64,000 bases of DNA, from assembly GCA_016708125.1 (NCBI GenBank), contig JADJGF010000001.1, forward strand, positions 1,448,001 to 1,512,000. The letters are read 5' to 3'. Under the pieces are notes generated by a model. It was given only the letters and a program-made list of their open reading frames with translations. It was not told the origin of the DNA and did no database searches. Positions within the stretch are counted from its first letter, which is position 1; each line of letters starts with the position of its first letter. A program made the position numbers and the translations under genes. The DNA comes from Ignavibacteriota bacterium. Its GTDB lineage: Bacteria > Bacteroidota > Ignavibacteria > Ignavibacteriales > Melioribacteraceae. Below, piece after piece: positions 43,577-51,373 of the stretch.

Positions 43577-44380
43577 ATGAATGAATACACTTTAACACAA
43601 ATAAACATTTTCCCGGTAAAATCTTTATCGGGAATTTCATTGCAAGAATGGTTAGTAGAAGAAAGAGGATTGCAATTTGATAGAAGATGGATGCTTGTAG
43701 ATTCTGAAAATATGTTTATCACTCAACGACTTTTCCCCAAAATGATTTTCATAGATGTAAAAATTGAAAACGACAATTTGGTATTTCATCACAAAAGAAA
43801 AAATATAGAACCGCTCAAAATTTCTCTAAAAGTTTTTCCGGATAAAAAAATAAAAGTTCAAGTTTGGGAAGATTTTTGTAATTCATTAGAATATGAAAAA
43901 ATTATAAACGATTGGTTTAGCGAAGCGTTAGATATTAATTGTAAATTAGTTTACATGCCAAATTCTGCAGAAAGAAAAACATCAACAAAATATTATCCGG
44001 AAAGTAAAAATGTAAGTTTTGCAGATGGTTATCCGTTTTTAATGATTGGAGAAGAATCTTTAAAATTTTTAAATGAAAAATTATCAAATCCAATTTCCAT
44101 GAATCAATTTAGAACCAATTTTGTTTTTTCCGGTGGAAATCCTCACGATGAAGATAGTTGGAAAAATATTAAAATTGGAAATCTAAATTTCACAGTTGTT
44201 AAACCCTGTGCAAGATGCGTTATTACAACAATCGATCAGCAAAGCGGAAATAAAAGTAAAGAACCGCTTGCAACATTAAATACGTACAGAAATTTTGATA
44301 ACAAAATTATGTTCGGACAAAATGTAATTTGTCACAATGAGGGAATTATAAAAGTCGGTGAAACGATTTCATTCGAATAA
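43577..44380 (+). CDS. MOSC-domain protein (YcbX-like)
   Basis: 267 residues. The N-terminal MOSC_N barrel starts ITQINIFPVKSLSGISLQEW and WLVEERGLQFDRRWMLVD; the MOSC domain follows with FADGYPFLMIGEESLKFLNE, FRTNFVFSGG and the signature TVVKPCARCVITTIDQQSG, whose Cys (KPCARC) is the residue that binds sulfur or molybdenum cofactor. It is likely a molybdenum-cofactor-dependent N-hydroxylated-base reductase-type protein (as YcbX/YiiM), needing an electron partner not present here. The start follows a hairpin repeat. Confidence 0.9.
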   Translation: MNEYTLTQINIFPVKSLSGISLQEWLVEERGLQFDRRWMLVDSENMFITQRLFPKMIFIDVKIENDNLVFHHKRKNIEPLKISLKVFPDKKIKVQVWEDFCNSLEYEKIINDWFSEALDINCKLVYMPNSAERKTSTKYYPESKNVSFADGYPFLMIGEESLKFLNEKLSNPISMNQFRTNFVFSGGNPHDEDSWKNIKIGNLNFTVVKPCARCVITTIDQQSGNKSKEPLATLNTYRNFDNKIMFGQNVICHNEGIIKVGETISFE

Positions 44381-44555
44381 AATTGACAATTTTATATAAT
44401 GAATATTTTCTCAGTAAAATAGATAAACACATCTAGATTTTAATAAAAAATGTAAAAATTTTACTTTCACATTGCATCAATTAAATTATAGTAATATTTT
44501 CTATTCCAATTATTCTTTCAGTTAATAACTAAAATAATATCAAAATAGGATAACT

Positions 44556-45923
44556 ATGGATAATCAGAAAAAATATTTACTTGATGAAAAAGAAATTCCC
44601 ACACATTGGTATAATATCCAAGCGGATATGCCGAATCCAATGCTTCCGCCGCTGCACCCGGGAACAATGCAGCCGGTTGGGCCTCAAGATTTAGCTCCGT
44701 TATTTCCAATGGAATTAATAAAACAAGAAGTTACAAAAGAAAGATGGATTGAAATTCCCGAAGAAGTAAGAAATGTTTATAAGGAATGGCGTGTTACACC
44801 TTTGGTACGTGCTTATGGATTGGAAAAATTGTTAGATACTCCGGCAAAAATTTACTATAAATATGAAGGTGTTAGTCCGGCTGGTTCCCACAAACCAAAT
44901 ACTGCTGTGGCTCAAGCATATTATAATAAAATGGAAGGCGTGAAAAAAATTACGACAGAAACCGGTGCGGGTCAATGGGGAAGCGCATTAGCTTATGCAT
45001 GTCAAAAATTTGGAATTGATTTAGAAGTTTACATGGTTAGAATTAGTTATGAACAAAAACCATACAGAAAATTATTGATGAATACTTGGGGAGCAAAAGT
45101 TTTTGCTTCACCCACAAATTTAACAGATTCCGGAAAGAAAATTTTAGCAGAAGATCCAAATTCCCCGGGAAGTTTAGGAATTGCAATTTCCGAAGCTGTA
45201 GAAAGAGCCGCAAAAGATCCCGAAACAAAATATTCTTTAGGCAGCGTTTTAAACCATGTTCTTTTACATCAAACCGTAATTGGATTGGAAGCTTTAAAGC
45301 AAATGGAATTAGCAAATGATTATCCGGATATTGTTATTGCACCATTAGGCGGCGGATCAAATTTTGCCGGAATTTCTTTTCCGTTTGTTCATCATAATAT
45401 TATTGATGGTAAAAAAACAAGATGCATCGCAGTGGAACCGGCTTCTTGTCCTAAATTAACAAAAGGTGAGTTCCGTTACGATTTTGGAGATTCAGTTGGA
45501 TTAACTCCGCTAATTCCAATGTATACATTAGGACATAATTTTGTTCCGGCGCCAATTCATGCGGGTGGATTAAGATATCACGGAGCAAGTGCTTTGGCAA
45601 GTCAACTTCTTAAGGATAAATTAATTGAAGCAGTTGCTGTTCAACAATTGGAATGTTTTGAAGCTGGAGTAAAATTTGCAAATGCTGAAGGAATTATTCC
45701 CGCACCGGAATCAACTCACGGAATTGCAGCAGTTATACGCGAAGCAAATAAAGCTAAAGTTGAAGGAAAATCAAAAACAATATTGTTTAATTTAAGCGGA
45801 CACGGACATTTTGATATGGGCGCTTATCAAGATTATTTTGATGGTAAATTAAAAGATCATTTTTTTTCAGATGAAGAAATACATTCCGGATTGAAAAATT
45901 TAACCACACCAAAAATACAATAA
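44556..45923 (+). CDS. trpB2: TrpB2-type tryptophan synthase beta-like enzyme
   Basis: 455 residues, longer than ordinary TrpB (about 400). The N-terminal extension PTHWYNIQADMPNPMLPPLH and PVGPQDLAPLFP are marks of the TrpB2 group. The PLP lysine is K113 in PAGSHKPNTAVAQA, the Gly loop is APLGGGSNFAG, and TETGAGQWGSALAYACQKFG is the family active-site stretch. No trpA or other trp genes are nearby; TrpB2 enzymes usually work without TrpA, making Trp from indole and serine. It is followed 15 bases later by an SRPBCC gene, probably in one operon. Confidence 0.92.
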   Translation: MDNQKKYLLDEKEIPTHWYNIQADMPNPMLPPLHPGTMQPVGPQDLAPLFPMELIKQEVTKERWIEIPEEVRNVYKEWRVTPLVRAYGLEKLLDTPAKIYYKYEGVSPAGSHKPNTAVAQAYYNKMEGVKKITTETGAGQWGSALAYACQKFGIDLEVYMVRISYEQKPYRKLLMNTWGAKVFASPTNLTDSGKKILAEDPNSPGSLGIAISEAVERAAKDPETKYSLGSVLNHVLLHQTVIGLEALKQMELANDYPDIVIAPLGGGSNFAGISFPFVHHNIIDGKKTRCIAVEPASCPKLTKGEFRYDFGDSVGLTPLIPMYTLGHNFVPAPIHAGGLRYHGASALASQLLKDKLIEAVAVQQLECFEAGVKFANAEGIIPAPESTHGIAAVIREANKAKVEGKSKTILFNLSGHGHFDMGAYQDYFDGKLKDHFFSDEEIHSGLKNLTTPKIQ

Positions 45924-45938
45924 ACATAGAGAGGCAAT

Positions 45939-46469
45939 ATGAAAATATTAAAAATCATTTTCAAAATTGTGATTGCTATAATAGTTCTCTTTTTTGTAAT
46001 AGCATTATTTCTTCCTTCCGAATATAAAGTTGAACGCAGCATAGAAATAAATAAATCGGCAAATGTTGTTTTTAATTATGTTTCAGATTTTAGAAATTTT
46101 AAGGATTGGAATCCGTGGAGCCCGTTTGAACCCGGACATAAGGTTGAAGTAACCGGAGATTCTGCAACTGTCGGACAAAAATATTATTGGGAAGGAGAAA
46201 TTATTGGTTCCGGGCAAATGGTATTTACCGAATTACATCCTTATGATTTGATAAAAGCCGATATAGAATTTTTAACACCACAGCAAGGAAAAGGAATTGT
46301 TGATTTTGTATTTGAAGCAAACGGAAATTCCACAAAATTTAGCTGGGCAATTACCGGTGAAGCTGATTTTCCGGTTGGAAGATACATGGGTTTAATGATG
46401 GATAGTTTTCTTGGTAAAAATTTTGAAGACGGAGCAAAAACATTAAAAGTAAAATGTGAAGCTTTGTAA
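45939..46469 (+). CDS. SRPBCC-family protein with membrane anchor
   Basis: 176 residues. An N-terminal membrane helix (IIFKIVIAIIVLFFVIALFL) precedes a Bet v1/START-like domain: YKVERSIEINKSANVVFNYV, then FRNFKDWNPWSPFEPGHK, WEGEIIGSGQMVFTELHPYD and WAITGEADFPVGRYMGLMMD. The WNPWSPF element is typical of polyketide-cyclase-like SRPBCC proteins. It would bind a hydrophobic ligand at the membrane. It follows TrpB2 closely but need not be functionally linked. A cluster of hairpins lies downstream. Confidence 0.86.
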   Translation: MKILKIIFKIVIAIIVLFFVIALFLPSEYKVERSIEINKSANVVFNYVSDFRNFKDWNPWSPFEPGHKVEVTGDSATVGQKYYWEGEIIGSGQMVFTELHPYDLIKADIEFLTPQQGKGIVDFVFEANGNSTKFSWAITGEADFPVGRYMGLMMDSFLGKNFEDGAKTLKVKCEAL

Positions 46470-46490
46470 TTTATTTAATCCAGTCTTTGC

Positions 46491-46674
46491 CGCCACTATC
46501 CAAACAGTGGCGTATTTACAACTGTCATCGATTGGTCGATGACAGCAAATGATAGTGGTTTAAAAAGATGATATCTTTTCAAAAGATAGCATCTTTGAAA
46601 TCTGTTATTAAATAAACAGTAATAAAAATATTTTTATATTTCAAAACCCAGTTACAAAATAAACTGGGTTTTTT
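46491..46674. terminator. Four consecutive hairpins ending in a rho-independent terminator
   Basis: 1: CGCCACT/AGTGGCG (46491-46512). 2: CTGTCATCG/CGATGACAG (46522-46545). 3: AAAGATG..ATCTTTT/AAAAGAT..CATCTTT (46564-46596), a member of the AAGATG hairpin family. 4: AACCCAGTT/AACTGGGTT followed by TTTT (46645-46674), a standard terminator. CCACTATC at 46493 can also pair with GATAGTGG at 46551 around hairpin 2, which excludes hairpin 1. Confidence 0.8.
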
Positions 46675-46732
46675 ATTTAATAAAAATTTATTTTCAGAAA
46701 TCATTTTATAAAAAATATGACTCTATTTATTC

Positions 46733-47866
46733 ATGCTTAATAAATATATTTTTCCCTCTGTTATTTTAGTTGTAATTATAATTTTGCTATTCATTTTTAA
46801 AAGTACGGTTTTCAACAAAGATAGAATTTCAGATTCTGATTTAGTAAAAGTTGAATTAACAAACGAACAAATTTTAAAATCAAAAGAAATTCATAAATAT
46901 TTTTCACATAAAAATAAAGTTAACGGATTTAACGGAAATGTTCTTTTTGCCGAAAATGGAAATATCATTTATGAAAATTCTTTCGGTTATGCAGATTTAA
47001 ATTCCGAAAAGAAAAATTATATAGATACAAAATTCCAAATTGCTTCAGTTTCAAAACCATTTACGGCTTATGCAATAATGCTTCTTAAGCAAAAAAATGA
47101 ACTAAGTTTAGAGGATTCGATCCAGCAATATTTTCCGGAATTTCCTTATAAAGGAATTACTGTAAAATTATTATTAATTCATAAATCGGGTTTGCCGGAA
47201 TATTTTTATTTTGCGGAAAAATTGTGGGAAGATAAAAAAACGCCAATCACAAATACAGACGTAATCAATCTTATGATTGAAAAATTTCCCAACAGATATT
47301 ATTTGCCGGATAAAAAGTACAATTACATAAATACAAATTATTGTATTCTTGCTGCAATTATTGAAAAAATTACCGGAGATGATTTTGAAGAATTTATGAA
47401 TGAAGAAATTTTTCAGCCTTTGGAAATGCACAATACGTTTATTTATAATCCTTCCAGCTTTGAAGAATTTAAAAATACAGCAACCGGTTACGAAAGAGAA
47501 AAAATAAAAGCGCAGGATACATTTCTTAATGGTGTTGTTGGTGACAAAGGAGTTTATACAACCGTGGAAGATTTGTTAAAGTTTGATAAAGCTTTGTATA
47601 AAGGTAATCCGGTAGAAGTGGAAATTATCAACGAAGCGTTTCAACCCGCACACGAAAAACTTTTTATAAATGATAATTACGGTTACGGCTGGAGAATTAA
47701 TGCAGAAGATTCTGCAAATAAAATTGTTTATCATGCCGGCTGGTGGAAAGGATTCCGTTCTTATTTTATTAGAGAATTGGGAAAAAAGAAAACAATTATT
47801 ATTTTAAGCAATCTTTCTAACAAAGCAAAATTTGGAACAAAAGAGTTAATAGAATTATTTAATTGA
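46733..47866 (+). CDS. Serine hydrolase, beta-lactamase class C / penicillin-binding-like
   Basis: 377 residues. An N-terminal helix (IFPSVILVVIIILLFIFK) anchors it to the membrane or serves as a signal. SVSK at 105-108 is the S-x-x-K nucleophile motif, YNYINTNY supplies Y-x-N, and YHAGWWKGFRSY the H-x-G motif, so all three active elements are present. Domain length fits esterase/D-aminopeptidase-like members of family S12 rather than true beta-lactamases. It acts in the periplasm. DUF4126 starts two bases after its stop, so the two are an operon. Confidence 0.88.
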   Translation: MLNKYIFPSVILVVIIILLFIFKSTVFNKDRISDSDLVKVELTNEQILKSKEIHKYFSHKNKVNGFNGNVLFAENGNIIYENSFGYADLNSEKKNYIDTKFQIASVSKPFTAYAIMLLKQKNELSLEDSIQQYFPEFPYKGITVKLLLIHKSGLPEYFYFAEKLWEDKKTPITNTDVINLMIEKFPNRYYLPDKKYNYINTNYCILAAIIEKITGDDFEEFMNEEIFQPLEMHNTFIYNPSSFEEFKNTATGYEREKIKAQDTFLNGVVGDKGVYTTVEDLLKFDKALYKGNPVEVEIINEAFQPAHEKLFINDNYGYGWRINAEDSANKIVYHAGWWKGFRSYFIRELGKKKTIIILSNLSNKAKFGTKELIELFN

Positions 47867-47867
47867 C

Positions 47868-48443
47868 ATGATAAATTTTGAAACCGTAATTAGTATATTT
47901 TTAGGAATAAGTCTGGCATCTGCAGTTGGATTTAGAGTCTTTGTTCCATTACTCGTAATGAGCATTGCTTCTTTATTTGGTTATTTAAATCTTTCATCCG
48001 GATTTGAATGGATTGGAACAATTCCGGCGCTGGTAATTTTTGGCGCCGCAACACTTTTTGAAATTGCCGGATATTACATTCCATTTGTAGATAATTTTTT
48101 AGATACAATTTCTTCACCAACCGCAGTAATTGCCGGAACAGTTGTAATGGCTTCTTCAATAGTTGAGTTGGATCCTTTAATAAAATGGGCGCTCGCAATT
48201 ATTGCCGGAGGCGGCGCTGCCGGAATAGTTCAAGGTTTAACATCAATAACGCGCGGAGCTTCAACCGCAACAACCGGCGGAGTTGGAAACCATGTTGTTT
48301 CTACCACAGAAGCCGGAGCTTCACTTGGTATTTCTATTCTTGCAATTTTATTCCCAATTTTTATTGGAATTCTTATAATTCTATTTCTCACGTGGGCTGT
48401 AAAAAAAGTCTATAACAAATTACTTAAACCCAATTCAAAATAA
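47868..48443 (+). CDS. DUF4126 membrane protein
   Basis: 191 residues with about five hydrophobic segments rich in Gly and Ala. VISIFLGISLASAVGFRVFV, EIAGYYIPFVDNFLDTISSP and the Gly-rich AIIAGGGAAGIVQGLTSITR, then STATTGGVGNHVVSTTEAGA are the conserved DUF4126 parts. It is an inner-membrane protein of unknown role. The ATG lies one base after the TGA stop of the serine hydrolase, so translation is coupled. Confidence 0.9.
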   Translation: MINFETVISIFLGISLASAVGFRVFVPLLVMSIASLFGYLNLSSGFEWIGTIPALVIFGAATLFEIAGYYIPFVDNFLDTISSPTAVIAGTVVMASSIVELDPLIKWALAIIAGGGAAGIVQGLTSITRGASTATTGGVGNHVVSTTEAGASLGISILAILFPIFIGILIILFLTWAVKKVYNKLLKPNSK

Positions 48444-48486
48444 TTTCAGAAAGATTTCTAATTAGTTAAGTTCCCAAAGGTAAATT

Positions 48487-49374
48487 ATGAAGAAAATTTT
48501 ATTCGTCATTTTTTTAAATTTTTTTGTGGTTCAAAGTTTAATTTCTCAAACAATTTCTGGAAAATTTACAGATTCAATTTTGGGATTTTCACTTAAAGTT
48601 CCAGAAAATTGGAAAGGTGAAAAAATTCCTCAAGGATATATTTTTGTATCTGATGTTGATAAAGGATTTGTTTTAATCACTCCTCACAATTTTAATAGTG
48701 TTGATGAAATTGTTGAAAATGCAAAAATGGGAATTACCGAAAACAATGGAACATATTTAACGCTTACGGATAATTTAGAAATAAATGAAAATAGCGTTTC
48801 CGGAATATTTAAAGGATTTTTAGAAGGACAAGCCGCAACAGCATTTGCTAAAAGTTTATTATCACCGTTTGGCGGGGGAATTTCTGTATTTGCTTTTGTT
48901 GAATCCGAAAGTTTTTCTGAAAATTATAAAATTATTGTTAATCAAATTTGCGAAAGTGTAAACTTTTCCGAACGAGTTAAATCATCATTGGTAGATGAAT
49001 GGAAACAAGCTTTATATAATTGCAGATTAACTTATATGAATAGTTATAACAGCGGTTTTGGCGGCGGCGGAATTCAAGATAAAATAATGATTGATTTATG
49101 CGCTCAAGGATATTTTAATTATTATGATGAAAGTCAGGTTGTTATGAGCACAGACGATGTAAGCGGATATTCTGCCGGTGAAAAAAATGGTTCGGGAAAT
49201 TGGGATGTTGTTCAAAATGGAGAGCAGATAATTTTAAAACTAAATTTTTCCGATGGAAACGTGCATGATTATGTTTTAACATTTGAGGGAGAAAAAACTT
49301 TTCTAAACGGAAATAGATATTTTAGAACTTATAAAGACAGCACTGTTGATGGAACGCAGCCAAACTGTTTATAG
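48487..49374 (+). CDS. Secreted protein of unknown function
   Basis: 295 residues with a signal peptide (MKKILFVIFLNFFVVQSLIS, cut near QTIS). Residues about 25-160 (GFSLKVPENWKGEKIPQGYI, FVLITPHNFNSVDEIVENAK) resemble PsbP-like or DUF1795-type folds. The second half contains a glycine-rich TYMNSYNSGFGGGGIQDKIM and looks like a small beta-rich domain with Cys residues (YNCRLTY, DLCAQGY, PNCL) that might form disulfides. I do not recognise a family. A convergent terminator follows. It starts 43 bases after DUF4126. Confidence 0.6.
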   Translation: MKKILFVIFLNFFVVQSLISQTISGKFTDSILGFSLKVPENWKGEKIPQGYIFVSDVDKGFVLITPHNFNSVDEIVENAKMGITENNGTYLTLTDNLEINENSVSGIFKGFLEGQAATAFAKSLLSPFGGGISVFAFVESESFSENYKIIVNQICESVNFSERVKSSLVDEWKQALYNCRLTYMNSYNSGFGGGGIQDKIMIDLCAQGYFNYYDESQVVMSTDDVSGYSAGEKNGSGNWDVVQNGEQIILKLNFSDGNVHDYVLTFEGEKTFLNGNRYFRTYKDSTVDGTQPNCL

Positions 49375-49398
49375 AAATTTTCAATAAAAGATTATTAG

Positions 49399-49441
49399 AA
49401 ACAACAGTAACCCAAATCTAATATGAGTTACTGTTGTTTAA
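49399..49441. terminator. Bidirectional terminator between convergent genes
   Basis: AAACAACAGTAAC (49399-49411) pairs with GTTACTGTTGTTT (49427-49439). It lies between the secreted-protein gene and the lipoprotein gene, with T-rich flanks on both strands. Confidence 0.85.
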
Positions 49442-49443
49442 AT

Positions 49444-51180
49444 TTATAATTTTTTTTGAAAATAATATTTTGAGTTTGTTGACTTAAATAGAGCTTGGGT
49501 TTGAATTAGTTCAGAAATACCGTATTCGACTACTAAATATTTATTTTTATTATTCTTTAAGATAACCTTTATAATATCATTATTATTAAAAACAAATAAT
49601 GGAACCATATTGGGAAAGGTAATTATGCTCTTTATTTCAAAAAAATCTAGAGTGTAAATTATTAATTTAGAAATGGGATCATTATAATTATTGCTGTTGT
49701 CAGTAACCGAAATAAAGTATGAATTATCATTGCTAAATACAGCGGATGCAAATTTTTGGTTTAGCGAACCCACATGTACTAAATCTGAATTTATATCTTG
49801 AGTTGACCGAAAAATTGCTCCGTTTCCACAAATAAATTTATCTTTTTCAGGGAATAGAATTACTGGTAAAGTTAAGTAGTCATAATTTAGATACTTTGAA
49901 TTCATTTCAGTTATTTCTCCAGTTGATAATTCAATTGTCATTCTAAGCACATTTGAGTAGCTTCCCATGTATCCATATACAACATTTATTTCCGGATTGA
50001 AGATTATTTTACTAACACTACCATAATAGCTATAATAACTCTTAATTACTTTTTTACTGATTGTATTAATTACGTATAAACTCTCTTGTGCTGCAGCGAT
50101 AAAAAAGTTACTATTTAAACTTAACAAAGATGAAATTGGGCGATTAAGTGAATACTCTAAATTTAATTGATTAGACAAAACATTATATGAATATATTTTA
50201 CCATCCCTATGTCCGATATAAAACGACTGTTTTGATTCATCATATTCAAAACATGTTGGCTCAAAATATATTTTTGATTCTTGCTCGATTTCAAAACTAT
50301 TAAAATCTGCAATTTTAATGTTTCGGTTTGTTTTATCTAAAAATGCTATTTTGTTAGAAGTTTTGATATGATACGAATCATCAATAAAATCAAAAGTATT
50401 TAGGTATTTTACATAATTTTCAAACCTATTTTGAATCATATAAATTTCTGAGAAATCTTTTCGCGATACGTAATTATAAATTTCATGCCTATATATAAAA
50501 AACTTTACGGCATTTTCCGGCACATTATTTATTGAAATTTCTGAATTGATAAACATACTTTTCTCAATTCCAACTGATCCAATATTATTTCCTAAATTAT
50601 CTAACCAAACGAGTTTTGTTTCATCTGGGAAATAAGTTAAATAATAGGGAGAAGTTGTTATTTTTAAAATTTCCTTTGTCTCCCAATAGTTTGATAAATT
50701 TATTGGGCTAAAAAATTCCTTTTTAACCACAGACTCTAATTCATTCGATTCAGAAAAATCTTTCCCAATTAATTTTAAATTAAAAAATAAATCTGTTTGA
50801 TTAGAATAATTTGATTCTAGTTTTAAAATCAAATTATCCAATTTATAGCCACCAAGAGAATCTGAATAAAATTGTTCTAAATCTTCTTGATAAAATTCCC
50901 AACCAGTATTTTGTGTACTTTTTATTATAAGTTTACTTATTTTATTTCTGTTTTCCGGCTTGTCTATTTTAATTTCAAACGAAATAGTATTATAGTATTG
51001 TGAATAATTTAAGGTATCAATATGACTTGAGTGAATAGTTTTTAATTCATACTTTGCAGAAATAATATTAACATCTAATTTTTCTTCATTTTCATTTGTG
51101 TAAATATTATTTGTTATATCATCTTTACATGAAGCGAATAAAAACCCCAAAAATATCAATATAAATAAAAAGTGTTTCAT
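49444..51180 (-). CDS. Lipoprotein with WD40/YVTN-like propeller
   Basis: 578 residues. A lipoprotein signal peptide with lipobox LFASC (Cys18) is followed by a beta-sandwich-like section (about 30-180) and then a propeller-like region (about 190-560) with blades such as SIGSVGIEKSMFINSE, FYIGHRDGKIYSYNV, FFIAAAQESLYVINTISKK and YGYMGSYSNVLRMTIELSTG. It should be anchored in the outer membrane. No enzyme motif is seen. The blades are irregular, so WD40 is a structural guess. A single-gene unit upstream of the malic enzyme terminator. Confidence 0.75.
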   Translation of the reverse strand: MKHFLFILIFLGFLFASCKDDITNNIYTNENEEKLDVNIISAKYELKTIHSSHIDTLNYSQYYNTISFEIKIDKPENRNKISKLIIKSTQNTGWEFYQEDLEQFYSDSLGGYKLDNLILKLESNYSNQTDLFFNLKLIGKDFSESNELESVVKKEFFSPINLSNYWETKEILKITTSPYYLTYFPDETKLVWLDNLGNNIGSVGIEKSMFINSEISINNVPENAVKFFIYRHEIYNYVSRKDFSEIYMIQNRFENYVKYLNTFDFIDDSYHIKTSNKIAFLDKTNRNIKIADFNSFEIEQESKIYFEPTCFEYDESKQSFYIGHRDGKIYSYNVLSNQLNLEYSLNRPISSLLSLNSNFFIAAAQESLYVINTISKKVIKSYYSYYGSVSKIIFNPEINVVYGYMGSYSNVLRMTIELSTGEITEMNSKYLNYDYLTLPVILFPEKDKFICGNGAIFRSTQDINSDLVHVGSLNQKFASAVFSNDNSYFISVTDNSNNYNDPISKLIIYTLDFFEIKSIITFPNMVPLFVFNNNDIIKVILKNNKNKYLVVEYGISELIQTQALFKSTNSKYYFQKKL

Positions 51181-51305
51181 ATTTCCTCAAGATTTTATAT
51201 TAAAATAAAAAGATAAAAGCGTGTTATTAACTTAAAATAAATTTGAAATTAAAACAAATTCACCCTTACAATTAAATTACTTATAATTTTATTTTGTGAT
51301 ATGAA

Positions 51306-51349
51306 ACAAAAAAGTCCCAATTCTAAAATTATCTTATCAGAATTGGGAC
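51306..51349 (-). terminator. Rho-independent terminator after maeB
   Basis: GTCCCAATTCT (51314-51324) pairs with AGAATTGGGAC (51339-51349); on the minus strand TTTTTTG follows. It lies 25 bases past the malic enzyme stop. Confidence 0.92.
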
Positions 51350-51373
51350 ATGAATAATAGAAATATTTATTTG

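Noticed and set aside
45043..45319. Frames on both strands inside the TrpB2 gene
   Set aside because: Both are shadows; the TrpB2 reading has catalytic motifs on both sides of this stretch.
47932..48198. 88-codon antisense frame within DUF4126
   Set aside because: Leu/Arg/Gln-rich shadow of a Gly/Ala-rich membrane gene; DUF4126 is clear on the plus strand and coupled to its neighbour.
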